Below the pieces are notes generated by a model. The model saw only the letters and a program-made list of their open reading frames with translations. It was not told where the DNA came from and ran no database searches. Below, one piece after another: positions 8,226-18,986 of a stretch of 35,264 nucleotides of DNA. A program made the translations under genes and the position numbers. Source of the DNA: an uncultured Collinsella sp. (GTDB taxonomy: Bacteria; Actinomycetota; Coriobacteriia; Coriobacteriales; Coriobacteriaceae); NCBI GenBank assembly GCA_900542325.1, contig UQMY01000027.1, positions 1-35,264 of the forward strand. Reading direction: 5' to 3'. Each line of letters begins with the position of its first letter. Position 1 is the stretch's first letter.

Positions 8226-8750
8226 ATGATGAATATCGACACCCTGCTTGTACTCGACCTTGCAGAGTACACCACTTCGCTAGAAGCCCTTGCCGACCAA
8301 ATGATGCTTGAGAAGCCGCGCGATATCGACTATATGCGTCGCCGCAAGCTCGACACTGGCCGCGAGTTCGCAGTATGGAACTTTACCATCGGCTACTGCA
8401 TGAACGCTGCCGACGCCCTTTCGCTCCTGCGCGCCCAGGCAGCCGAGAACGTCAACGGCGACACCGCCGACTTGGCCACCCTCAACAACAGCGCCGCGCG
8501 CCTGTGCGACTGGTTCTCGGGAGCCTTCGACGTCACCGGCAAGATGGACGACACGACCGCCATCCTCGCCCGCAGCCGCGACCTCTACGCCCAGGTCGAG
8601 ACCCATGAGCAGTTTGCCGCCCTCACCCGCGCCACCGAGCGCTATCTGGTCCAGCTGCAATTTTGGGTCGATCGCCAGATTCCCTGGCCGGCCATCAGCG
8701 ACCTGGTCCACGGCTACCGTCTGCGCACCGAAACCGGCGAGACAAGGTAA
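8226..8750 (+). CDS. Conserved hypothetical protein, operon partner of the DUF3830-like gene
   Basis: Not recognised. A 174-aa, mostly alpha-helical, acidic soluble protein beginning MMNIDTLLVLDLAEY, with no membrane helix, signal peptide or metal motif. It carries a hydrophobic/aromatic cluster (REFAVWNFTIGYCMNAADAL) in the middle and LVQLQFWVDRQIPWPAISDL near the end. The ATG at 8226 follows the preceding stop by two bases, indicating translational coupling; the open frame from 8079 overlaps the previous gene in another frame and is not used. A good terminator follows at 8806. Confidence 0.75.
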   Translation: MMNIDTLLVLDLAEYTTSLEALADQMMLEKPRDIDYMRRRKLDTGREFAVWNFTIGYCMNAADALSLLRAQAAENVNGDTADLATLNNSAARLCDWFSGAFDVTGKMDDTTAILARSRDLYAQVETHEQFAALTRATERYLVQLQFWVDRQIPWPAISDLVHGYRLRTETGETR

Positions 8751-8805
8751 ACCGGACTAGCAGCACCAACCACACCCCATCACGGGGCCCAAAGTAGTAA
8801 TCAAG

Positions 8806-8843
8806 AGGCTGGAGACGCAAGCAACAGCGTCCCCAGCCTTTTT
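8806..8843 (+). terminator. Intrinsic terminator of the two-gene operon
   Basis: AGGCTGGAGACGC pairs with GCGTCCCCAGCCT (one A-C mismatch) around an 8-base loop, followed directly by TTTTT. It is a classic rightward rho-independent terminator 55 bases behind the 8226-8750 gene. Confidence 0.9.
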
Positions 8844-8892
8844 GCATGGCACCGCGCCGGCTCGATGGCTTTGAGACCTAAGCGAATCTTTG

Positions 8893-8994
8893 CTATCTGC
8901 CAATTTCTGTATGATTTGGGTCATTTCTATCTGCCAATTTTTGCACTTTTAGGGGCAATCCTATCTACCATTTTTTGTCATTTAGGAGTTTTAA
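8893..8994 (+). repeat. Three tandem 34-bp imperfect repeats
   Basis: Units start at 8893, 8927 and 8961, exactly 34 bases apart. Each opens with CTATCTGCCAATTT or a close variant (CTATCTACCATTTT in the third) and contains a later TTTGGG/TTTAGG element. The third unit runs into AGGAG and the ATG at 8994. They lie upstream of a broken gene start and are probably regulator-binding repeats or transcript-start elements. The surrounding 8844-8993 has no other content. Confidence 0.8.
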
Positions 8995-9080
8995 TGCCAC
9001 CCAGTAAGATCATTGATGGGCTTTTGAACTGGCAAAACAACTCCAATAAGGCGTTGCTTGTTATCAGCTCCCCCTCTATA
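8994..9080 (+). pseudogene. Decayed N-terminus of a DUF4143-type AAA ATPase
   Basis: An ATG at 8994 with AGGAG upstream opens MPPSKIIDGLLNWQNNSNKA followed by LLVISSPS. This resembles the start of AAA_14/DUF4143 ATPases (helix, short linker, KALLV strand before the P-loop). Where GARQVGKT would follow, the frame reads into an unrelated inverted repeat, so the P-loop and everything after it are gone. This is a by-eye resemblance over about 25 residues. The stretch might be only a chance frame behind the tandem repeats. Confidence 0.4.
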
Positions 9081-9096
9081 CCCAGAGAAGCGCGTG

Positions 9097-9119
9097 GTTT
9101 CGCGGCAATGCCGCGAAAC
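9097..9119. repeat. Perfect inverted repeat
   Basis: GTTTCGCGGCA and its exact complement TGCCGCGAAAC are separated by one base. It sits where the decayed ATPase frame loses homology, possibly a palindromic repeat element inserted there. No T tract follows. Confidence 0.6.
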
Positions 9120-9189
9120 AGCAACCGGGACAAAAGGCCCCGCCAACCACGTCCCTCATTCAGCCCCACAATCCGAGGACGTAGTCGTA

Positions 9190-9314
9190 GCAGGATCTGA
9201 GGGCTGACCTTCGCGGACATTCCGCAGGACGAAAGAACCCCCGCCGCACGAAGTGCGCAGCGGGGGTTCTTTCATGTCCGAGGACGTCCGCGAAGGTCAG
9301 CCCTCAGATCCTGC
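9190..9314. repeat. 29-bp perfect inverted repeat enclosing the nifJ terminator
   Basis: Bases 9190-9218 and 9286-9314 are exact reverse complements (left arm starts GCAGGATCTGAGGG, right arm ends CCCTCAGATCCTGC). The 67 bases between contain the nifJ terminator hairpin, so the 3' end of the nifJ transcript could fold into a long stem topped by a second stem. The right arm ends 11 bases after the nifJ stop codon. Confidence 0.9.
9231..9273 (-). terminator. Intrinsic terminator of nifJ
   Basis: A strong stem formed by GAAAGAACCCCCGC and GCGGGGGTTCTTTC with inner pairs around GCAC/GTGC. Read leftward it ends in GTTCTTTC and lies about 50 bases behind the nifJ stop. Confidence 0.8.
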
Positions 9315-9324
9315 GGTGAGAGAC

Positions 9325-12864
<3,540 letters not shown>

Positions 12865-13266
12865 ATACCCCTCTCCTCTCATATAGGTATACAGGCCCCG
12901 GCGATCGCCGGGATGTTGGCGTGATGGGATTTACGCTGTTGCTTCCAATCATCTGGCAGGCAGGCTCAGCAGCAGGTACGTGGCGTGGAGAGAAGACATG
13001 CCGAGGCGAGGGGCAACTGATGCGCCCCACAGACCCGACCGCCCGTCTTGCACATGACCGAGCGCCGCAAAGGCCGCATGCCGGATGCTCCCGGGCACGC
13101 CCCGGCGATGGGAAGCGCCCGCAACGGAAATCCGCATGCGGGTTTATTGTACCCCGCCGTCAAGTGTAATTTCGGCAAATATAGGCGGGCGGTAAAGGTT
13201 TACCTCGGGTGACTGCCGGGAGCAAAATGATCCCTTGGGGACGGAGGGACCATTTGGCGGGACTGG
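12865..13266. other. Non-coding region upstream of nifJ
   Basis: Holds the nifJ promoter on the minus strand but no believable gene. A 16-bp perfect palindrome, CCCGGCGATCGCCGGG, lies at 12896-12911, about 32 bases ahead of the nifJ start, and may be an operator or a leader hairpin. A CCCGCA/TGCGGG pairing with TTTATT after it near 13121-13147 could end a rightward transcript. At 13225-13255 AATGATCCCT and AGGGACCATT form an imperfect hairpin just behind the FHA fragment. No tRNA, SRP RNA or 6S consensus was found. Confidence 0.5.
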
Positions 13267-13761
13267 CTAGAGGGCACCGAAGAGGATGGCGTAGGTAGTG
13301 GATTCGCCGAGCTTGAGCTCGTCGCCGGGATTGAGTTGGGCGGAACGGCCGGGCTCGACCTGGGTGCAGACGTTCGTCGCGTCGTTTACCACCACGGTTC
13401 CGTTGGTGGACGACAGGTCCTCAACGTACCAGACATTTTGGTCATCGCACCACACGTGGGCATGGCGAGCCGAAACGTCATCGCCCACATCGGTGATGCC
13501 GCCCTCCCCCGTTGCCAGCGCGCCGATCTCGACGCCTTCCTCACTCGGCTGAATCCAGCGCGGGACGCTCACCGCGTAGCCGTTTTGCACGCGCAGCAGT
13601 CCCAGCGGATGCGCCGGCGCGACCTCGTGCTCGCCCGACTTGGAACCAAGGCGGGCGTGAGAGCAAACGGCATAGGGAACGAATCTTGCGGATGTACTCC
13701 TCGACGTCAGGCAGGTAAGCCCCACGAAGTCACCGGGGAGGCCCAAGCGGCCCGGCACCAC
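13267..13761 (-). pseudogene. Truncated FHA-domain protein (duplicate of the 19937-20875 gene)
   Basis: The last roughly 120 residues (from APAHPLGLLRVQN to the final TTYAILFGAL) are almost the same as the C-terminus of the FHA protein at 19937-20875. They keep the FHA core VSARHAHVW and DLSSTNGTVVVN. Upstream of about 13642 the similarity stops abruptly, and the remaining N-terminal residues of the open frame (start GTG at 13761) resemble nothing in the intact gene. The roughly 190-residue N-terminal region is thus missing. The FHA domain itself is complete, so a short phosphothreonine-binding protein could still be made, but no ribosome site is visible. This copy marks the left border of an AT-richer insert. 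Confidence 0.75.
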
Positions 13762-14189
13762 TTCCAGATTCTGACCAGGGCGAGTCGTTCGCCGGTGGCT
13801 GAAGGCTCGCTCCCACCCAAAAGGGGAGATTCGCGTTGTTCCCCAATCGCTCTCGCATCTTTCATTTTGCTCGAGGTGGGCTATAAAAACTTTCCTGGTG
13901 AAAGGCGGCGATTGGTTTCCTTTCTTTCTAGAGGAGCGCGCCTGTAATCTGTTTTCATCCTAAATCAAGTTGAGATCGGACCTTCCAGAGGCAAGTCGAC
14001 TCAAACTGCGAGGCTCCATGTTGGAATAAAGAGCGCTGTCGAAGTGCCAACAACACAAAGCTTGCCAGTCTCAAATAGAACCTTTTGGGAGTCCGATTGG
14101 GCCGCACACCGAATCCCCGCTGGTGGTTTTTTATAGCTGCGTAACAATAAACAAGGTTAGTGCCAGTCCAGCATGAAATTGAGGAACGT
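13762..14189. other. Left junction and promoter region of the RiPP locus
   Basis: No gene seen. Composition changes here from GC-rich to visibly AT-richer. The segment next to 14189 holds the likely promoter of the radical SAM gene (TATAGC as a possible -10 near 14132-14137). An upstream GTG at 14160 is in frame with the radical SAM gene and could add ten residues. Confidence 0.4.
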
Positions 14190-15548
14190 ATGCATTTTTT
14201 CTCAGTAAGTGATCGTCGTTACTGCTTCGATGAGGTCACTCGCAATTGCTTTCAGGTTGACCAAGCATCAGAAGATGCGCTTCGCATATTTGAAGCATCG
14301 GGAAGAACGGTCAACTCGAAGTTGCTAACAAAGTCACTTGCTGCGAAAGGCTACGACCAAACGACCATAGCAGAACTTGAAGACGACATTGATGAGTATC
14401 AACGATTGTCTGAGCGGACTTTCTTAACAAAAGACACGCCTCGAAAACTTAGATCCATCGAACTCCACGTTTCACATGCATGCAACCTTGGTTGTAGTTA
14501 CTGTTTTGCCGGTAAAGGAGATTATGGAACGTCTCCTCTGCTGATGACAGACGAGATAGCCTTCAAGGCGGTCGACTACCTCGTCGCAAGTTCATCGGAA
14601 AACGAAACGCTTGCAATCGTCTTTTTTGGTGGGGAACCCATGATTAACGAGCCGCTGATATGGAAAACGGTCGACTATTCAAAAAGAATATACCCCAATA
14701 GAAACTTTACCTATTCTATTACGACCAACGGAACGCTTTTGAATGACACTGCTGTGAATTCTTTCAAGGAGCACGGGTTTTCTGTTCTGATTAGTCTCGA
14801 TGGTACAGGATGCAAGCACGATGCATCGCGCCCGTACAAGACGGGAGGCGGCTCTTTCTCCGATATCGACAAAAACGTTCGTCGTTTTTCCGAGTCGTTC
14901 CCCTTCGGCGCAAGAGCGACCTTAACAAATAATAACTGTAACCTTGTTGAAGACTATCTTCAGTTTAAAGAGATGGGCTTCAGAAGGATTTACTTCTCGC
15001 CCGTGAGCTCATTCGATGAGAATATCAAACTCGACGAACACTCATTAAACAAAATCAGGGCGGGCCTAATAGATTTGGCGGATCAATATCTCAAACAGAT
15101 TGATCAAGGGGAAAAGCCCTTGTTTAGAACATTGAAAACTGCAGTTGATTTGATTATGAGCAACAGGATCGCCTTTGTCGGATGCGGGGCTGGCAGGCGT
15201 TTTATTTCCGTGACTCCCGAAGGGGACGTATACCCCTGTCACAGGTTTGTCGGGATGATGCGATTCAAAATGGGCAACATCGTCACCGGAATTGACGAAA
15301 CTAGGTATATTGAAAACTGGAGTCAGGGTGTCGAAAAAAGAATTGACTGTACGGACTGTTGGGCTCGGTCTTTCTGTGGTGGGGGCTGTAGCTGGGAGGC
15401 TGCAGACGAGCACGGCTACTTGCCCAAGAGTCTACACCCTGCATCATGTGAATATAGAAAAATGTGCTACGAGATGGCTTTTGACCTTATTTCCCGCCAC
15501 TCATCTTCGCAGGAGAAAAATCAACGAGAAGCTACTGTATCGGAATAA
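14190..15548 (+). CDS. Radical SAM/SPASM peptide maturase (ranthipeptide/SCIFF-like)
   Basis: A 452-aa protein. Residues 1-80 (MHFFSVSDRRYCFDEVTRNC...) look like the small winged-helix leader-binding (RRE/PqqD-like) domain of peptide maturases. The radical SAM core has the cluster motif C98-x3-C102-x2-C105 (CNLGCSYCF), FFGGEP (145-150) and TTNGTLL (178-184). The C-terminal SPASM region supplies cysteines for auxiliary Fe-S clusters: Cys332 (GCGAGR), Cys350 (YPCHRFVG), CTDC (387-390), FCGGGC (396-400), Cys420 and Cys426. This layout is shared with SCIFF, PapB and QhpD maturases, which form Cys thioethers in peptides. Start 14190 is preferred over GTG 14160 because GAGG lies five bases before it. 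Two Cys-rich small genes follow at once, the likely substrates. Confidence 0.9.
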   Translation: MHFFSVSDRRYCFDEVTRNCFQVDQASEDALRIFEASGRTVNSKLLTKSLAAKGYDQTTIAELEDDIDEYQRLSERTFLTKDTPRKLRSIELHVSHACNLGCSYCFAGKGDYGTSPLLMTDEIAFKAVDYLVASSSENETLAIVFFGGEPMINEPLIWKTVDYSKRIYPNRNFTYSITTNGTLLNDTAVNSFKEHGFSVLISLDGTGCKHDASRPYKTGGGSFSDIDKNVRRFSESFPFGARATLTNNNCNLVEDYLQFKEMGFRRIYFSPVSSFDENIKLDEHSLNKIRAGLIDLADQYLKQIDQGEKPLFRTLKTAVDLIMSNRIAFVGCGAGRRFISVTPEGDVYPCHRFVGMMRFKMGNIVTGIDETRYIENWSQGVEKRIDCTDCWARSFCGGGCSWEAADEHGYLPKSLHPASCEYRKMCYEMAFDLISRHSSSQEKNQREATVSE

Positions 15549-15717
15549 GCGGTTCAGCGCATTGCTGTCACCATTGTGGAGGTGTTCGTTCTTCTGATTA
15601 CCGTCTGCGAAGCTTATTGCTACGTTCGCCGAAACCATTCTAGAAATATGGTGAACTAGACATCTTGGTTTGTTATACACAATATTGAGGTTTTTCTGCA
15701 CTCAAAGGGAGGTAGTC

Positions 15718-15921
15718 GTGAAGCATATTCATCCGATTAATCCAGGAAGTGGCGACGAGGCAGGCGTGAAGCCGATGTCTTTTGACTGCCTCTTGGGCAT
15801 TACTGACATCTGTACTGTTTATGATAAAGCAGATGGCTGTGGTGCATACGATTACTGCGACTATGACATGGATGGCGGCAGCATCTGCGTTGTAGATCAC
15901 TGTGGCATTGATCAAACGTAG
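15718..15921 (+). CDS. Cys/Asp-rich RiPP precursor peptide 1
   Basis: A 67-aa peptide starting with GTG after a strong GGGAGG site, 169 bases behind the maturase gene. It begins MKHIHPINPGSG (leader) and carries six cysteines at 24, 32, 41, 47, 57 and 62 within 39 residues, surrounded by aspartates and few basic residues. C32-TVY-D36 and C41-GAY-D45 fit a Cys-x3-Asp pattern; C47, C57 and C62 have Asp three residues on. The N-terminus and the DIC-x2-YD-x-A segment recur in the next gene, showing common descent. Six Cys in under 45 residues next to a SPASM maturase matches the logic of ranthipeptides, but the sequence is not one I recognise. The open frame extends upstream to 15670 without a signal. 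Confidence 0.85.
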   Translation: MKHIHPINPGSGDEAGVKPMSFDCLLGITDICTVYDKADGCGAYDYCDYDMDGGSICVVDHCGIDQT

Positions 15922-15951
15922 TCTCTAATTGGATTAAGGTGAGGAGCTGTT

Positions 15952-16131
15952 ATGAAGCATATCCATCCTGTTGGTTCAAATGAACATACTCCCGTTGAGC
16001 CTTGTTGTCTTGGAGTTGATATATGCAATTTTTACGACATCGCCGAGTGCCCTGTTGCGGATTGGTGCTATGTCGATAAAGAATCAAGCTGTGTTTTGCC
16101 AGCAGATTGGTGCGATCCAGTTGACGAGTAG
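15952..16131 (+). CDS. Cys/Asp-rich RiPP precursor peptide 2
   Basis: A 59-aa peptide, ATG at 15952 after GAGGAG, 30 bases behind precursor 1 and easily missed because of its size. It begins MKHIHPVGSNEHTPVEP, the same leader start as precursor 1. It has seven cysteines (18, 19, 25, 33, 39, 47, 54). Four lie in exact Cys-x3-Asp units: C19-LGV-D23, C25-NFY-D29, C33-PVA-D37 and C54-DPV-D58. Aligned with precursor 1, six Cys positions, the DIC-x2-YD segment and D-aromatic-C (DWC/DYC) are conserved while other residues differ, as expected for two maturase substrates with separate final products. The peptide is strongly acidic overall. Function of the mature product is unknown. Confidence 0.85.
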   Translation: MKHIHPVGSNEHTPVEPCCLGVDICNFYDIAECPVADWCYVDKESSCVLPADWCDPVDE

Positions 16132-16210
16132 TTTTTGTGTCTAGGAACTATTTGGTCCAATTCAAAATAAGATGGGGACAAATACCAAAATCTCGTGTCT
16201 GGGAGGAGTT

Positions 16211-16318
16211 ATGCCATTATTGCAAGGTCTCGTTGGATTAACCTTTGTACTTGCTTTATATCTGGCACCTTTTTTATTGTTATTCTTCATTATCCGATTC
16301 TTTCTTCGGAAAAAATAG
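16211..16318 (+). CDS. 35-aa single-helix membrane peptide in the RiPP locus
   Basis: The ATG at 16211 follows GGGAGGAG. The 35 residues are almost all hydrophobic (LTFVLALYLAP, then FLLLFFIIRF) and end in the basic tail FLRKK, which predicts one membrane helix with a cytoplasmic C-terminus. It lies 79 bases behind precursor 2 on the same strand. An in-frame ATG at 16172 would give 48 residues but has a weak site. Immunity or export helper roles are possible; nothing in the sequence decides. Small size makes the call less certain than its neighbours. Confidence 0.6.
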   Translation: MPLLQGLVGLTFVLALYLAPFLLLFFIIRFFLRKK

Positions 16319-17015
16319 GAGTATCACGCAAACATTAGCGTAGCTTTCTTCCAATATGAGCCGAGCATTGGCAAGTGGAATAAGAAGCCCGACCGTTCGT
16401 CACATGAAAGTGATCGGACGGGTCTCTCAATTTAACCCGGGCCGCCACCCATAGCGGCTTTCCGGGCGTATTTTCGGTGCAAAGCAATCGTCAGTTTAAT
16501 CCTATGCGTCGATACCGCATTTCATTTGTTCGGCTCGTATTCTACGGCCTTGTAACCCTCGCACTCTCCGGCAAACGGATTGAACACGAAGGCAGAGATG
16601 ATGTGTGCGTGGACATCGAGGCTGCTGTAGGCAACATACTGGGGCATGGACCCCCGCTGCGCGTGGCATGCGGCCCGGCATATTCATTGCCGTCCAACCC
16701 CGTGTAGTTGCAGCAAAGGGTGGAACCTCAATGCTCAGCTCATGTTGTCCGTGGGACACGAGAATTGTAAGTACACTTTGGTGTGATTCTCACGATGATA
16801 CTGAGCCACCTGGAATAAGATACGTCGCGACAACACTTCGCTTCACCTCTGTCTCGACAAGACAACGTAGACTAAAGTTTCCTTTAGTAAGAGAATGAGA
16901 ACTATATCTGAAAGCGTTGCGATGGCGTGAAGGCACCGAGTCCGAACCGACTGAATGCTACGTGCATCTGCATCGCTTTTTTGTTATCTCTGTCAGTTGG
17001 GTAGCACTACACTTG
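16319..17015. other. Gene-poor stretch with mobile-element debris and hairpins
   Basis: About 700 bases between convergent units. An imperfect hairpin at about 16388-16424 (CCCGACCG... with ...CGGACGGG) may end the rightward RiPP transcript. A transposase-like remnant lies on the minus strand at 16522-16647. GCGATG (16919-16924) and CATCGC (16971-16976) could pair ahead of TTTTTT as a rightward terminator. ACTAAAG/CTTTAGT at about 16870-16887 is a minor inverted repeat. No intact gene. Confidence 0.45.
16522..16647 (-). pseudogene. Possible IS110-type transposase N-terminal remnant
   Basis: A 41-codon minus-strand frame reads MPQYVAYSSLDVHAHIISAF followed by VFNPFAGECEGY. It resembles the first strand of IS110-family transposases (x-x-LDVH..., AVF-P-x-GE) and stops at once afterwards with TGA. 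The rest of a roughly 400-aa transposase is absent. By-eye call over about 30 residues. It supports the idea that mobile DNA has passed through this insert. Confidence 0.35.
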
Positions 17016-18671
17016 TCAGCATTTACCCCGGTACATGCTGCCTAAATCCACTACCCCTTCTACCGCGCCGACCATCTCGTCATCGTGAGAGACAATGATG
17101 ATCAGCTGGCTTTGCTTGTTGCGCTTAACATAGGCCGCAAGCTCGGCGCGGCTTACAGCGTCTAACCCAGTCGTGGGCTCGTCGAGTACCAAAACTGACG
17201 ACTTGCGTGAAATCGCCGACCATAAGTACACTCGGCGCAGCTCACCGCCCGAAAGCGCGGAGCAACGTTTCCCGAGCAACTCCTTCACGCTGTTTTCCAG
17301 CGAAAGTAGGCCATCTACACCCCGGTGATAGGAAGAAAAGGGCGTGTCGAAATACTCTAACAGCTCTTTCACCGTTTCGTCCGGCGCGAAGCACGACTGT
17401 GGGCAGCACGATATCTCTCTCGCACGTATGTAATCCAAGTCGCATTCTTCGATTGGCACGCCGTTGTATTTTACTTTGCCTTTCGATGAGTATAGCCCGA
17501 GCATCAAGTAAAGAAGTGACGTCTTGCCTCTTCCGTTTTCCCCAACTATGCAATATGTACCAGGACCGGAAAACTTGAAAGAAAACCCGCCGAGGACCTC
17601 TCGGACAGATCCGTCTGGAAGGGCAACCGAGAATTCCAAATCAGATACCGAAATGTCATTTATTTCATCGAGTTTAGCCAAATCGGTCCGATTCCACCCC
17701 GATCTCTCCTTTTCTCTCGTCGCGATAGCCGTCCTATCCCATGATGCTTTGGCATCTTGATAGGATTTGAACAATGACATCATACTTTTCAAAGTCTTAA
17801 AGAGAACCGCGAAGTATGTACCGATGATAGTGTACTCGCCTATTGACATAGTTCCGTTAATGATTCGTACTCCGGAAACAACAAGTATCACCGCTTGAAA
17901 CAACGCTGCGAAAAGACCATCGAGCGATGTCAGAGAATATGATAGCTTTCCGGAGCGCAAAACTTTGGGAAAATAGCTCTTAAACCCAGCGTCGAGCGCT
18001 TGTTCGCTCTTGCCGTACGAAGATGTCAGTTGAATGTTGAGAATCTGATTAAGCTGCGATGCAATTGCGGCGTAAAAGGCGCTGTCCGCCTCTTTCTTCT
18101 CATACGTGACCCTATACAAAAGTTTCCTCAACCCAGTAATTACACAGAAATACACGATGAGGAGAATGATGGAAAACACCGCGAGAGTTGAATCAATTGA
18201 CCATATGATAAGCAATACGATGGGAATGGCTACAATGGACAGCGGCGCACTGATAAAATTCGCCAAAACGAAGGATGAGACCACGCTAGAGTCGGAAATA
18301 ATCCGTTGCGTTGTATAGGCTGGATCGATGGTCCGACTCACCAAGTAATCGTCTCTTTCAAAACGCAAGACGGCCTCCCTGAGAAGATCAAAGGAAAGTC
18401 TCGTGGTTATGCGAATGGAAAGTGTTCCTGCAAAATAAGTAAAGAGGGTGGAGAAAACTCCTATTGACGCAACCAGGAGCGCGAAGAGTACGGCGTCTCT
18501 TTCGCTGCGGTTACCGAGAAGAAAATCTAAGAATTTCCCGTTCACGTATGGCATGGCATAGGAGAGAGCGGTTCCAATCACCGTGATAGCAATGAAGACG
18601 AAAGCCCCTTTTGCTCTGATGAACCTCGAGAGAACGCATCGAATCAAGGAAGGCCCCAATCTACCCGCCAC
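17016..18671 (-). CDS. ABC exporter, fused membrane and ATPase domains
   Basis: A 551-aa half-transporter that should work as a homodimer. Residues about 1-310 form the exporter membrane domain (helices near 20-45, 60-85, 135-180 and 255-300). The ATPase domain has Walker A GENGRGKT (near 377), signature LSGGELRR (near 472), Walker B VLVLDEPTTGLD (near 495) and the switch histidine SHDDE. There is no N-terminal C39 peptidase domain, so any leader removal must be done elsewhere. Starts with GTG at 18671 behind a weak site; no better start is in frame. It is codirectional with none of the peptide genes but is the only transporter in the insert, so export of the modified peptides is the likely role (inference). 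Confidence 0.88.
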   Translation of the reverse strand: MAGRLGPSLIRCVLSRFIRAKGAFVFIAITVIGTALSYAMPYVNGKFLDFLLGNRSERDAVLFALLVASIGVFSTLFTYFAGTLSIRITTRLSFDLLREAVLRFERDDYLVSRTIDPAYTTQRIISDSSVVSSFVLANFISAPLSIVAIPIVLLIIWSIDSTLAVFSIILLIVYFCVITGLRKLLYRVTYEKKEADSAFYAAIASQLNQILNIQLTSSYGKSEQALDAGFKSYFPKVLRSGKLSYSLTSLDGLFAALFQAVILVVSGVRIINGTMSIGEYTIIGTYFAVLFKTLKSMMSLFKSYQDAKASWDRTAIATREKERSGWNRTDLAKLDEINDISVSDLEFSVALPDGSVREVLGGFSFKFSGPGTYCIVGENGRGKTSLLYLMLGLYSSKGKVKYNGVPIEECDLDYIRAREISCCPQSCFAPDETVKELLEYFDTPFSSYHRGVDGLLSLENSVKELLGKRCSALSGGELRRVYLWSAISRKSSVLVLDEPTTGLDAVSRAELAAYVKRNKQSQLIIIVSHDDEMVGAVEGVVDLGSMYRGKC

Positions 18672-18986
18672 AAAACATCAATCACTGATACCTTACACCT
18701 CAACACAACAGGAGCGAAGATTTGCCAATGAGACTGCTTTAAGATTGCCTTGGGCCAATACGATCTCAAGCTCTTCCTACAAGAGAGTCGGAATCGGACA
18801 TCTCCTCCGACGAACCTGGCAATCGGGCGGTTGAAATATCTTTTTCAACCGCCCGATTGCCACAATAGATTTGAGCATCCGCCCACAAACGTCCGCGTTT
18901 TATACCCATCAAATCCTTTGCCTTTTGTCGTCTAGACTAGAAAAATCGCTCGAAATAACGCAACCGGCCTGCTCGCTTGAAGAAAC
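18672..18986. other. Leader of the ABC exporter gene with a perfect hairpin
   Basis: GGCAATCGGGCGGTTGAA (18818-18835) and TTCAACCGCCCGATTGCC (18844-18861) form an 18-bp perfect stem with an 8-base loop. Read leftward no T tract follows the stem, so it may be a terminator of the decayed gene to the right acting weakly, or a structured leader. A 21-codon minus-strand frame at 18693-18758, possible TTG start, ends in LRSCCVEV; it is reported only as a possibility. Confidence 0.5.

Noticed and set aside
12925..13266. SRP, 6S or other structural RNA near nifJ
   Set aside because: None of the conserved cores could be found, only generic GC-rich hairpins.
15549..15657. Hydrophobic frame directly behind the maturase stop
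   Set aside because: It is in frame after the stop, has no ATG and no ribosome site; mentioned only as a side note to the 35-aa peptide.
16919..16982. Sequence with GGCACCGAGTC and a following T run, recalling a tracrRNA end
   Set aside because: No cas genes, no repeat array, and the hairpin partner is wrong; treated only as a possible terminator.
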